Counted from the stretch's first letter, positions 1 to 7,496 are shown. The stretch is 45,746 nt of DNA from Scatosoma sp045660265 (GCA_045660265.1 JAZRDM010000046.1:1-45746); one strand, 5' to 3'. Notes: generated from the sequence alone by a model not told the origin. Numbers and translations are program-made.

Positions 1-167
1 ACTTGCTTTCAAGGTTACTTTGTTCAAGTACTTTGAAAAATTAACGGAAATTACCTTTCATTTGCTTGTTTGTCAAATAAAATCTCATTTCTTTCTTATT
101 CCATTTTTAATCTGCTTTTTGCTAAGCTACAGCTTAGCGCCACCGCCGTTTTGACGTTAGCCTATCT

Positions 168-196
168 ATAATATCAAATAGACTTACTTTTGTCAA
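168..196 (-). promoter_or_regulatory. Strong leftward promoter (proximal of a tandem pair)
   Basis: Read on the minus strand this is TTGACA, a 17-base spacer and TATTAT, with a very A/T-rich tract just upstream of the -35 box that could act as an UP element. It points out of the left edge of the window and no protein gene follows it. With its twin at 280-308 it resembles the tandem promoters of rRNA operons. A perfect 7-bp hairpin (GCTAAGC, loop, GCTTAGC; 121-138) lies in the predicted leader. The rRNA target is inferred. Confidence 0.6.
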
Positions 197-279
197 GCGT
201 TTTTTATAGATTTTTTAAAAAATTTTTAAATTTTTTGAAAATCTTTTATTTTTGTCGCTCTCTCGCGGACAGCTTGTAT

Positions 280-308
280 ATAATATCACTTTGTTTTAAT
301 ATTGTCAA
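280..308 (-). promoter_or_regulatory. Strong leftward promoter (distal of a tandem pair)
   Basis: Read on the minus strand this is TTGACA, 17 bases, TATTAT, preceded by an A/T-rich tract (309-360). It lies 112 bp behind the promoter at 168-196 with the same spacing. Bases 1-463 contain no credible gene; these two promoters and the terminator at 418-457 are all that is seen there. Confidence 0.6.
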
Positions 309-417
309 ACGTTTTTTTGACATTTTTTGAAAAATTTTCAACTTTTTTATATTTTTTTATAAAACACGTTTTTCTCTTTACGCGCGTGCGCGCACCTATA
401 TATATTATATAAGGGAA

Positions 418-457
418 ATAAAAACTGCCCGTCGGCAAAACACCGCGGACAGTTTTA
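418..457 (-). terminator. Rho-independent terminator of the parB-side operon
   Basis: On the minus strand an imperfect stem (AAACTGTCCGCGG against CCGACGGGCAGTTT) is followed by TTTTTATTT. It starts a few bases after the stop of the small membrane protein at 464-691. Confidence 0.65.
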
Positions 458-463
458 CTTGTT

Positions 464-691
464 TTATTTTTTTAATTCAAATACTTTTCCTTTCCAAAGC
501 AAGTAGATGATATCTAAAATCCAACCGATTGTAGCACCAATAGGAATCCAAAGGATACCGAGAATCAAGTTAGGTAAATCTCCTCTGCAAATACGATACA
601 CACCGTACGCGATACCATCAATTGCAGGAAGCGCCAATAAAATCTTAACAATTAAAGGAAGCGAGTTCATCCATTTTCTAAAAGCAGCCAT
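464..691 (-). CDS. Small two-helix membrane protein
   Basis: 75 residues. Two hydrophobic segments (about residues 12-32 and 40-66) with a basic start (MAAFRKW) and a basic end (KGKVFELKK), so probably a small integral membrane protein with both ends in the cytoplasm. The ATG has a GGAGG ribosome site 8 bases upstream. It is the last gene of the leftward run parB - small membrane protein - this gene and is followed by a terminator. It resembles YqaE/Pmp3-like or TM2-type small membrane proteins only in size and layout. No function can be assigned. Confidence 0.75.
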   Translation of the reverse strand: MAAFRKWMNSLPLIVKILLALPAIDGIAYGVYRICRGDLPNLILGILWIPIGATIGWILDIIYLLWKGKVFELKK

Positions 692-727
692 TTTTTATAC
701 CTCCAATTTTATTCTATCTTTATTATA

Positions 728-1009
728 TTACAAGTTTTCGCTTTTGTCAATCCCCAAATTTTCTTTTTCGTCTGTTTCCTTTTCTATTTCATCAGAAGGT
801 TCTTCTACAGATTCTTCTAGACTTTTCTCATCAAAATCTTCCTTAGGAGCCGTCTTTTGCTTACAGAGCAACACCCCGCCGTAACAAAGAAAAGCACACA
901 AAGCAACCACGACACCCCAGCCAAACGACACCCACGCTGCAACCGGGAAAACCGCCACTACAAATAAGCACGCTAAAATTGTTAAGGCTATTTGTATTTT
1001 TAAAATCAT
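728..1009 (-). CDS. Small membrane protein with acidic tail
   Basis: 93 residues from the ATG at 1009, which is preceded by GGAGG that overlaps the end of parB. An in-frame start further upstream (1039) would overlap parB and has no such site. Two hydrophobic segments cover most of the first 50 residues. After a KQK stretch the last 35 residues are strongly acidic (EDFDEKSLEESVEEPSDEIE). Translation is probably coupled to parB, whose stop is one base away. Family not recognised; the acidic cytoplasmic tail might be a docking site, which is a guess. Confidence 0.7.
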   Translation of the reverse strand: MILKIQIALTILACLFVVAVFPVAAWVSFGWGVVVALCAFLCYGGVLLCKQKTAPKEDFDEKSLEESVEEPSDEIEKETDEKENLGIDKSENL

Positions 1010-1010
1010 C

Positions 1011-1847
1011 TTACATCCTCCCGTCAAAGCTTTCGACAATATCTAAAAATTCTTCTATACGGTATAAATCCTCCGGCGTGTAATAATCGATATAAATACG
1101 CCCTTTTTTGTCGTTCCCTATCAGCGAAACTTTGGTGCGGAAGACACCGCGCATACGTTCAACCAAAGCTTTTAATTCTGCACTTTTCGCCGCCTGTTTC
1201 GCTTCTTTTTCTTGTTGTAAAATTTCCGGAGGCGTTAAATATGCCTTTACCGCACGCTCCATTTCTCGAACGGAATACCCGCGCGCAATACATTCGCAAG
1301 CAAACGCATATTGCTTTTCCTTCTCTACTTTTACTAGCGTGCGAGCATGCCCCGCGGAAATCTTCCCGCTTTCTACAAGCCCAACCACTTCAGGCGAAAG
1401 TGTTAAAAGACGCATAGTGTTTGCAACCGCCGGACGAGAAACGCCTATCAATGAAGAAATATCTTCTTGCGTTAACCCAAGATCCGTCAGCTTACTCATA
1501 ATATACGCCGCGTCCATTGCCCCCAAAGATTTATCTTTTAATTTTTCCGTTAAAGAAAATACCTCTGCATTCTTTTCGGTAAATTTATAAATTTTTGCCG
1601 TTACTTCGCCAACACCCAACTCTACACAAGCACAAAAATCACGTTCGGACGAAAGCAATTTATACCGTCCATTGTTGAGCGCATTAACCGCAAAGCTCGG
1701 CGCGCCATTCAACATGATATACGCCGCGCGAGCGCGCAAATCCTTTTCGTCGTAATCCGCTCTTGTCGCTTCCGTGTCGATTAACGTAACCGGAATTGCC
1801 ATATCTTTACTCTCTAAATTAAACGCTTTTATTCTTTTTACTCGCAT
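1011..1847 (-). CDS. parB: ParB/Spo0J-like partition protein, divergent CTP-binding motifs
   Basis: 278 residues from the ATG at 1847 (AAGGGA upstream); an in-frame start at 1901 has no ribosome site. The middle matches the ParB DNA-binding core: residues 122-150 form the helix-turn-helix (LTQEDISSLIGVSRPAVANTMRL) and 154-172 the segment GLVESGKISAGHARTLV. The N-terminal ParB/sulfiredoxin-type domain is unusual. Where Spo0J/ParB has GERRxRA this protein has SERDFCA (67-73), and where the family has ENxxR it has EKLKD (101-105), so two arginines typical of CTP binding are replaced by aspartate. ParB family proteins bind parS near the origin and load SMC. No parA/soj lies beside it. Membership is clear; whether it is the main ParB, a Noc-like paralogue or a CTP-independent variant is open. 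Confidence 0.85.
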   Translation of the reverse strand: MRVKRIKAFNLESKDMAIPVTLIDTEATRADYDEKDLRARAAYIMLNGAPSFAVNALNNGRYKLLSSERDFCACVELGVGEVTAKIYKFTEKNAEVFSLTEKLKDKSLGAMDAAYIMSKLTDLGLTQEDISSLIGVSRPAVANTMRLLTLSPEVVGLVESGKISAGHARTLVKVEKEKQYAFACECIARGYSVREMERAVKAYLTPPEILQQEKEAKQAAKSAELKALVERMRGVFRTKVSLIGNDKKGRIYIDYYTPEDLYRIEEFLDIVESFDGRM

Positions 1848-1924
1848 TTTTATCCCTTTTCGTTTGATACATGGTAGGCACGTATATTCTTCAACGCGCA
1901 CCTACTCCCTCTCTTGTTAGCAAA

Positions 1925-1953
1925 CGAAGCCCTTGAGAAAATTCAAGGACTTC
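1925..1953 (-). terminator. Hairpin after ftsH
   Basis: Inverted repeat GAAGTCCTTGA / TCAAGGGCTTC just beyond the ftsH stop, between ftsH and parB. The following T tract is poor (GTTTGC), so termination may be partial. Confidence 0.45.
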
Positions 1954-1962
1954 GCCGTTAAA

Positions 1963-3942
1963 TTATTCGTTTTTATCCGCCTCATTAGCCTCAGGCATTT
2001 CTTCCGTTTCCGTTTTTACAATATGGTCTGCTTGCGGTTCAGTCGATCTCGCAAATGGGTTCCCGCTATGCGCAAACTCATTGTTTTCCATATAAGCAAT
2101 CACCTCATTGTAAGACGCGCCCTTCATTAACATAGCCACTTCTTCCGTGTAGATAGTTTCTTTTTCTACCAACACCCTCGACATATTATCCAAAATAGAA
2201 CGGTTTTCCGTTAAGAGCTTAACCGCACGTTCGTGCGCAGAAGCAATTAAACGACGAATTTCGTTATCAATGGTCGCCGCTGTTTCTTGCGAATATCCGC
2301 CACGGCTTTGGTTGCCATATTCCATGCCCATAAATACAGGCTGATCGGAATCGTACGCCACAAGCCCAAGTTTTTCACTCATACCCCATTGCGTAACCAT
2401 TCTGCGCGCAATCGCAGAAACGTGTTGTAAGTCGGCACTTGCACCCGTCGTAACGTCGTGAATTACCAATTCTTCCGCAACGCGTCCGCCAAGACTCATA
2501 CAAATATTGTCAATCAATTTGTTATACGAAACGTCGTTATCGTCCGTTTCCGGTCTGGTCATAGTATATCCTGCCGCTCTGCCGCGAGGAATAATGGATA
2601 CTTCGTGAACAGGATCGCAGTGCTTGCAAAGACAAGCTAAAACAGCATGCCCAGCTTCATGATACGCCGTGCAGCGTTTATCCGATTCGGTAACAACACG
2701 GCTCTTTTTCTGAGGCCCCATCAATACTTTATTGATGCCGTCGTACAATTCCAAGTTTCCAATCAGCTTTTTGCCTGCGCGAGCAGCCAAAATCGCCGCT
2801 TCGTTTAACAAGTTTGCAAGTTCTGCACCCGAGAACCCCGCTGTAATACGCGCAACCGTTTTAAAGTTGACGTCGGGGGACATAGGTTTGTTTCTTGCGT
2901 GAACTTTTAAAATTTGTTCTCTGCCTTTTACATCGGGAAGATTCACGTTAATACGTCTGTCAAATCTGCCCGGACGAAGAAGCGCGGGGTCGAGGATATC
3001 TTCACGGTTCGTTGCCGCCATTACGATAATCCCTTCGTTCGTTTCAAAGCCATCCATCTGCACGAGAATTTGGTTAAGCGTTTGTTCGCGTTCGTCGTGT
3101 CCGCCGCCAAGACCTGCGCCGCGGCGTCTGCCCACAGCGTCAATTTCGTCAATGAAAATAATACAAGGCTGGCTCTTTTTCGCCATTTCAAACAAATCGC
3201 GCACACGGGACGCACCCACGCCGACATACATTTCTACGAAATCCGAACCAGATACCGAGAAGAAAGGAACACCCGCTTCCCCTGCAACAGCTTTTGCAAA
3301 TAACGTTTTACCCGTTCCCGGAGGGCCTACAAGTAAGACCCCCGAAGGAATTCTTGCGCCAAGGTCAGAGAATTTTTTAGGAGCTTTTAAGAAGTCTACC
3401 ACTTCTTGCAATTCTTCCTTCTCTTCTTCTGCGCCTGCAACGTCGGAGAAACGTACCTTCAAATTGCTTTGTACATGCGCTTTGGTTTTGCCAATGCTCA
3501 TTGCCTTGCCGCCACCGCCAGCTGCACTACGCATAATAAAATAGAATACTACGCCAACTAACAATACCCCAAACAAAGGGAAAATATTCGACCAAATACT
3601 GCCTGCATTCGGATCAGCGAATTCAATCGAAAGATTTTTAACCGTTTCCAAAACATTTCCATCTGAATCCATAAAATAATCTTTCATAAACGCAGAATAT
3701 GCTTCGTAGTTATAAATACTCGGCCCAACCGCATTGATTTTTTCACCGCTCGTTGTTACGGCAGACCAGTTATATGCGTCGATATACAATTCTTTAAAAT
3801 CGCCTTTGCCGAGCATTTGTAAAAATTCTTTAAAATCTTTTGTTTGCGCGGCAGTGATAACGTCGGAAAGCAAGAAAGCAATCAATGCAATCCCTGCAAT
3901 ACCAAGCAATATCCAAAAAAGCGCCTTTGATTTCTTGTTCAA
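1963..3942 (-). CDS. ftsH: ATP-dependent zinc metalloprotease FtsH
   Basis: 659 residues, the usual length. Membrane-anchored hexameric AAA+ protease that extracts and degrades membrane and short-lived cytosolic proteins. One transmembrane segment at residues 7-27, an extracytoplasmic region to about 110, a second transmembrane segment at about 117-139, then the AAA+ domain with Walker A GPPGTGKT, Walker B IIFIDEIDAVG and arginine-finger region RPGRFDR. The zinc site is HEAGH with H428, E429 and H432. The C-terminal tail is long and acidic. The start is a TTG at 3942, supported by AAGGAG 8 bases upstream; no ATG fits as well. Its upstream region holds palindromes, a parS-like site and DnaA-box cluster 1. 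Confidence 0.97.
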   Translation of the reverse strand: MNKKSKALFWILLGIAGIALIAFLLSDVITAAQTKDFKEFLQMLGKGDFKELYIDAYNWSAVTTSGEKINAVGPSIYNYEAYSAFMKDYFMDSDGNVLETVKNLSIEFADPNAGSIWSNIFPLFGVLLVGVVFYFIMRSAAGGGGKAMSIGKTKAHVQSNLKVRFSDVAGAEEEKEELQEVVDFLKAPKKFSDLGARIPSGVLLVGPPGTGKTLFAKAVAGEAGVPFFSVSGSDFVEMYVGVGASRVRDLFEMAKKSQPCIIFIDEIDAVGRRRGAGLGGGHDEREQTLNQILVQMDGFETNEGIIVMAATNREDILDPALLRPGRFDRRINVNLPDVKGREQILKVHARNKPMSPDVNFKTVARITAGFSGAELANLLNEAAILAARAGKKLIGNLELYDGINKVLMGPQKKSRVVTESDKRCTAYHEAGHAVLACLCKHCDPVHEVSIIPRGRAAGYTMTRPETDDNDVSYNKLIDNICMSLGGRVAEELVIHDVTTGASADLQHVSAIARRMVTQWGMSEKLGLVAYDSDQPVFMGMEYGNQSRGGYSQETAATIDNEIRRLIASAHERAVKLLTENRSILDNMSRVLVEKETIYTEEVAMLMKGASYNEVIAYMENNEFAHSGNPFARSTEPQADHIVKTETEEMPEANEADKNE

Positions 3943-3980
3943 AATGATAACTCCTTTTTGTTTTACATTATTATATACTA

Positions 3981-4011
3981 TTTATAAACGCTTCATCCCG
4001 TTTATAAACGG
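3981..4011. promoter_or_regulatory. Palindromic direct repeats upstream of ftsH
   Basis: TTTATAAACG occurs twice, at 3981-3990 and 4001-4010, 20 bp apart (about two helical turns). The second is part of a perfect 14-bp palindrome CCGTTTATAAACGG (3998-4011). They lie 40-70 bp upstream of the ftsH start and so are a plausible operator. The regulator is unknown. Confidence 0.45.
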
Positions 4012-4022
4012 TTTCGTGAAAA

Positions 4023-4038
4023 AATTTCCCGTGAAACA
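4023..4038. other. Degenerate parS-like site
   Basis: AATTTCCCGTGAAACA matches the Bacillus parS consensus TGTTTCACGTGAAACA at 13 of 16 positions, with an intact right half. A related half-copy (GTTTCGTGAAA) lies at 4011-4021. It is near parB and the origin, as expected, but the left arm is imperfect. Confidence 0.35.
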
Positions 4039-4162
4039 ATACTATTTTACCATATTTTCTAGTTTTTTACAAGCGTTTGATTTTATTCTTTTTAACCTTT
4101 ATAAAACATTTGACAAATCATCACAAAACAGACACCTATTTTCATTGAATCAAGCATGCTTA

Positions 4163-4374
4163 TTGTTCACAATACAATAAAGTTATCCACATTGTCCACA
4201 TTTTTTGAATTGTTTGCATTTTTATGAAAGTGTATAACTTATCCACAAAATAGCCGTATTTTGTACCGTTTTTTTGATTTTTTGGATATTTTTATAAAAA
4301 ATTGCGTATTTTTATCCACATTCTTCAATTTTGCCTGTGGAAACCCGCTTAGTTGTCCACATTGCTGTTGATAA
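4163..4374. other. DnaA-box cluster 1
   Basis: Three perfect TTATCCACA boxes (4183-4191, 4239-4247, 4312-4320), two TTGTCCACA (4192-4200 back-to-back with the first, 4353-4361), and weaker sites TTGTTCACA (4163-4171) and TGTTGATAA (4366-4374, reverse), within about 210 bp. Very A/T-rich tracts lie between them (4261-4310). This fills most of the 500-bp gap between cvpA and ftsH. No run of DnaA-trio triplets follows any box, so it may be a DnaA-binding or regulatory cluster, or half of a split origin, rather than the unwinding site. Confidence 0.75.
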
Positions 4375-4388
4375 CTTTTTTATACAAA

Positions 4389-4425
4389 AAATACCCCTTT
4401 TCCGCATGAAAAAGGGGCGTTTTTT
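4389..4425 (-). terminator. Terminator after cvpA
   Basis: CCCCTTTTTC / GGAAAAGGGG stem; on the minus strand it is followed by TATTTTTTGT. It also has T residues on the plus side (GTTTTTTG), so it may work both ways. It separates cvpA from DnaA-box cluster 1. Confidence 0.75.
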
Positions 4426-4442
4426 GTTAAGTAAGTTTTTTA

Positions 4443-5180
4443 TTAGCCGATTATTAAACCCGCAACAATCTGCAAAGGATTGTTATGGTAAATCATATGT
4501 GCGAAGATAGACGAGTCAATCATAGACGTCAACCCTTCGATAGGCAAGAAGGAAATTAACATAAACAATGCGCCGACAATCAACGCGCCTTGAACAACAC
4601 CTAATACAAAGCCAAGTAATTTATCTACCGCATTTAAAATACCGATTACGCCAATGATGCTGATAATGATATTTTTTACGATACCAAGCGCAAGCTTCGC
4701 AGCGATAAAGATAATGATACCTGCAACGATAAACATAACGAAATCGGTTACAGGGGTTGCTAATTGCATTGCAATCGTCGTGTTTGCAGGAACGTCCACG
4801 CCGTACGCATCAACGATAAGATCGATAACGAACGCAGGCAATTTTCCTTCCAAGCTCGCCGCCAAACCTTGTTTAGAAACGTCTGTGTTTAATCCTTCTA
4901 TTCCCGATAAAAAGTCGACTACACCACCGCGAATCGTATTCGACAACCCGAACAATCCGCCCGTTGCATCTACAAGAATCTTTGCTAAAAATACCGCCGC
5001 TACCAAAGCAACAATGGTTGTAAGTAATCCAAAAACGCTTTCGATAAAGCCTTTTTTCGCCGCCGTAATTGCGCAAATAAGCAAAACCACAACAACGATA
5101 ACGTCAAAAATTACGCCAAGACCGATACTGCCGCCCGCTGCGCTGCTGACGCTGTTAATAACAGTTTCTGCTTCACCCAT
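4443..5180 (-). CDS. CvpA family membrane protein
   Basis: 245 residues with four to five hydrophobic segments (about 22-42, 45-67, 147-170, 175-195, 197-220). The opening FDVIVVVVLLICAITAAKKGFIESVF followed by a second membrane helix is the CvpA (colicin V production) pattern, and the length is slightly above the family's usual 160-220. CvpA proteins are linked to envelope homeostasis in various bacteria, but the molecular role is not established. ATG with GGAGG 10 bases upstream; promoter at 5244-5272; terminator at 4389-4425. Monocistronic. Confidence 0.8.
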   Translation of the reverse strand: MGEAETVINSVSSAAGGSIGLGVIFDVIVVVVLLICAITAAKKGFIESVFGLLTTIVALVAAVFLAKILVDATGGLFGLSNTIRGGVVDFLSGIEGLNTDVSKQGLAASLEGKLPAFVIDLIVDAYGVDVPANTTIAMQLATPVTDFVMFIVAGIIIFIAAKLALGIVKNIIISIIGVIGILNAVDKLLGFVLGVVQGALIVGALFMLISFLPIEGLTSMIDSSIFAHMIYHNNPLQIVAGLIIG

Positions 5181-5243
5181 TTTATATAACCTCCAAACTA
5201 TTTTTTATCCGTTCTCTATTTGTTTATACTAAATAGTTCTTTT

Positions 5244-5272
5244 ATTATATCATATATACTTACAAATTTCAA
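5244..5272 (-). promoter_or_regulatory. cvpA promoter
   Basis: On the minus strand TTGAAA, 17 bases, TATAAT, about 60 bp upstream of the cvpA start. Confidence 0.65.
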
Positions 5273-5317
5273 GTATTATTAAAAAAATTAACAAAAATTT
5301 TTTCTATCCGCCCACGC

Positions 5318-5346
5318 GTATATTTTTTATACAGACGGCAATAATT
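5318..5346 (+). promoter_or_regulatory. Possible sigma-F-type promoter of yyaC
   Basis: GTATA at 5318-5322 and GGCAATAATT at 5337-5346 match the forespore sigma-F elements GYWTA and GGNRANAMTW. The 14-base spacing is one base shorter than usual. No good TTGACA/TATAAT promoter was seen ahead of yyaC. Confidence 0.35.
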
Positions 5347-5470
5347 TATCTATTAGTATTGATAAAGGATTGTATAAGCAGAGTTTATGGAATATTCGTT
5401 TCACCTTTATAACAAGCTAGCGGTTGATGGAATCAGTATGGCATTACACACAATTTTACAAAGGAATACT

Positions 5471-6019
5471 ATGGAGAAAAAAGACAAAAGCAACGGGGCA
5501 GGTATGCAACGAATACCCAAAAACAACGAAACTTCCCCCATTTTTCCTATCGTGGTTTGCGTAGGCAGCGACCTTGCTATCGGGGATAGTTTAGGGCCGA
5601 TTGTCGGCTCGATGCTGCGCTATAAAACGCAAGGGTTGCATTCCTTTATTTACGGAACGCTCTCTTCTCCCGTAACGGCAAAGGAGATAAAATATCTTCG
5701 TTCGCATTTAAAACATACGCATAAATACCAGCCGATTATCGTCGTGGATGCGGCGGTTGGAAATCAAGGTGATATCGGTACGATTAAAATTTCCGATTCG
5801 CCTTTGTTTCCGGGTGCGGGGGCAAACAAAAAACTCGGCTCTATCGGGGATTTGTCGGTTATGGGTATCGTTGCGGAAAAATCTATCGCTAATTACGCGT
5901 TGCTTAATACCACTCGGCTGAACTTAGTGTACTCTATGTCGGAAATTATTGCAAGTGCGCTTGCGAACGTTTTGTACAATTTACAGGAAACCCAAGCAGG
6001 CAAAAGAAAAATTTTATAA
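5471..6019 (+). CDS. yyaC: YyaC family sporulation protein (DUF1256)
   Basis: 182 residues from the ATG at 5471, chosen because AAAGGA lies 5 bases upstream; an in-frame ATG at 5387 adds 28 residues and has no ribosome site. The domain starts at PIFPIVVCVGSDLAIGDSLG, with the glycine/aspartate-rich loops of the YyaC/DUF1256 family (VDAAVGNQGDIG; KLGSIGDLSVMGIV). The family is related in fold to the germination protease GPR and is conserved in endospore formers, near parB in Bacillus. The exact reaction is unknown. Its presence here is good evidence that the organism sporulates or descends from spore formers. Confidence 0.85.
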   Translation: MEKKDKSNGAGMQRIPKNNETSPIFPIVVCVGSDLAIGDSLGPIVGSMLRYKTQGLHSFIYGTLSSPVTAKEIKYLRSHLKHTHKYQPIIVVDAAVGNQGDIGTIKISDSPLFPGAGANKKLGSIGDLSVMGIVAEKSIANYALLNTTRLNLVYSMSEIIASALANVLYNLQETQAGKRKIL

Positions 6020-6043
6020 ATTTTCTTTTTTCGTCTTTCAAGG

Positions 6044-6072
6044 TTGACAAGGGACGCTTTTTTTGTTATACT
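6044..6072 (+). promoter_or_regulatory. queT promoter
   Basis: TTGACA (6044-6049), 17 bases, TATACT (6067-6072). It drives the riboswitch leader and queT, probably with the SDR gene. Confidence 0.85.
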
Positions 6073-6078
6073 AGTTTA

Positions 6079-6105
6079 GTAAGTTCGATTTTTCGACGCT
6101 TACTT
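6079..6105 (+). other. Leader hairpin before the riboswitch
   Basis: AGTAAG pairs with CTTACT, with a second inner pairing TCGA/TCGA. It sits between the promoter and the preQ1 aptamer and is not part of the known class I aptamer. It may stabilise the 5' end; the role is unknown. Confidence 0.5.
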
Positions 6106-6106
6106 T

Positions 6107-6147
6107 GGAAGGTTTTCGGCAAACACTTCCCACTAAAAAAACCGAGG
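6107..6147 (+). ncRNA. PreQ1-I riboswitch controlling queT translation
   Basis: Stem P1 is GGAAG (6107-6111) with CTTCC (6126-6130). The loop carries TCGG (6116-6119), which pairs with CCGA (6142-6145) in the tail to form the P2 pseudoknot, joined by an A-rich stretch (6132-6141). This is the compact H-type preQ1 class I layout. The P2 strand runs directly into GAGG (6144-6147), the ribosome binding site for the ATG at 6155, so ligand binding would hide it. The gene controlled is a QueT-type preQ1 transporter, which fits. Confidence 0.85.
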
Positions 6148-6154
6148 TAACTTT

Positions 6155-6685
6155 ATGAAAAAAATTTCTATCGCGCAGCGGCTTTGCCGCGCAGGCGTCA
6201 TTTCGGCGCTGTACGTTGCGCTCACGTACACTTTTATGCCCTTTGCTTTCGGTCCGTTTCAGTTCCGTCCCGCAGAGGCGCGTTGTCTTTTACCCTTGTT
6301 TTTCCCCGAAGCCGTCCCCGCTTTATATATCGGGTGTATGCTCTCTAATTTAGCTTCGCCCTTTTTCATTTACGACGTGTTTATCGGCTCGCTTGCGACG
6401 TTGCTAGCCGCGCTCGTTACATACCTGGTGGGCAGACTTGTTAAAAAAACTTGGGTTAGAATTACCATTGGCGGACTTGCGCCCGTACTCTTTAACGCCT
6501 TTTTAATTCCGCTGATTATCGTCTTTTTATGCGACGGCGGAGTGGGTTATGAAACGCAGACTATCGCTTATTTTTCGTATTTCGCGTCTTTGCTGTTAAC
6601 CCAAACCGTATGGGTGTACGCATTAGGCACGCCGTTGTATTTGTTTATTGATAAACGCAGAAAAACGCTAAAAATTCTTTCATAA
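6155..6685 (+). CDS. queT: QueT family preQ1/queuosine precursor transporter
   Basis: 176 residues, five to six hydrophobic segments. The N-terminal block FGPFQFRPAEARCLLPLFFPEAVPALYIGC is the signature of the QueT (DUF988) family of energy-coupling-factor substrate-binding proteins, which import preQ1 for queuosine tRNA modification. The preceding preQ1-I riboswitch independently supports the substrate. The start follows the riboswitch-embedded GAGG by 7 bases. The ECF energising subunits are not in the window. The SDR gene follows 19 bases later. Confidence 0.92.
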   Translation: MKKISIAQRLCRAGVISALYVALTYTFMPFAFGPFQFRPAEARCLLPLFFPEAVPALYIGCMLSNLASPFFIYDVFIGSLATLLAALVTYLVGRLVKKTWVRITIGGLAPVLFNAFLIPLIIVFLCDGGVGYETQTIAYFSYFASLLLTQTVWVYALGTPLYLFIDKRRKTLKILS

Positions 6686-6704
6686 TATACTTTTAGGAGC
6701 TTTT

Positions 6705-7496
6705 ATGCAGTACGTTTTAGTTACCGGCGCGTACGGCGGAATGGGTAAAGCCACCGTGCAAGCCTTAAAAAACAGCGGGTATTTCGTTTTCGCGCTTGAT
6801 AAAAAGGTAGAGCAAGCCGAGGAAAACGTTTTACCTATTCAAGTGGATTTAACCGACGAGGTAAGCGTTCAAAACGCCTTTCATCTCGTACATGGTATCA
6901 CGCAAGAGCTTTTTGCTATCTTACATTTTGCAGGGATTTATGCGTTAGATTCCCTTGTTGAAATGCCTAGCGAAGCTTTCGCGCGCGCGTTTGAAATTAA
7001 CGTATTCGGCGCATTCCAAATTAACAAAACGTTTTTTCCTTTGTTGAAAAAGGGCTCGAAAATTATCATTACTTCCAGCGAGCTTGCGCCTCTCGACCCG
7101 TTGCCGTTTACCAGCGTCTATTCGATTACGAAAAGCGCTTTGGATAAGTACGCCCTTTCCTTGCGAATGGAATTACAGCTTTTAGATATTTCCGTCAGTG
7201 TTTTGCGCCCCGGCGCAGTGAAGACGGATATGTTAGGCGTTTCCACAACGGCTTTGGATAAATTTTGCGAAAACACAAAGCTGTATTCTTGCAACGCCGA
7301 ACGGTTTAAAAAGATTGTAGACAGCGTAGAAGCAAGGCATATCCCTACGGAAAAAATCGCTTCTTTGGCTATGAAAATTTTAAAAGAGAAAAAAGCCAAG
7401 CCCGTCTATCAAATCAACCGAAATCCGCTGTTGATTTTATTAAATATTTTACCCTTGCGCTTGCAAAACTTTATCATCAAACAAATTTTAAAATAA
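6705..7496 (+). CDS. Short-chain dehydrogenase/reductase
   Basis: 263 residues, a classical SDR. The Rossmann motif TGAYGGMG is at residues 7-14, HFAGIY replaces the NNAG motif, and the active site is the serine in IITSSE followed by YSITK (Y and K). A C-terminal hydrophobic segment (LLILLNILPLRLQNFIIKQIL) may associate with membrane. The NAD(P)-dependent substrate cannot be told. TAGGAG is 6 bases before the ATG. Co-transcribed with queT by position, although nothing links the SDR to queuosine. Confidence 0.9.
   Translation: MQYVLVTGAYGGMGKATVQALKNSGYFVFALDKKVEQAEENVLPIQVDLTDEVSVQNAFHLVHGITQELFAILHFAGIYALDSLVEMPSEAFARAFEINVFGAFQINKTFFPLLKKGSKIIITSSELAPLDPLPFTSVYSITKSALDKYALSLRMELQLLDISVSVLRPGAVKTDMLGVSTTALDKFCENTKLYSCNAERFKKIVDSVEARHIPTEKIASLAMKILKEKKAKPVYQINRNPLLILLNILPLRLQNFIIKQILK

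Noticed and set aside
1868..1908. Short dispersed repeat copy between ftsH and parB
   Set aside because: Only TTCAACGCG and ACATGGT fragments match, in separated order; too weak to list as a feature.
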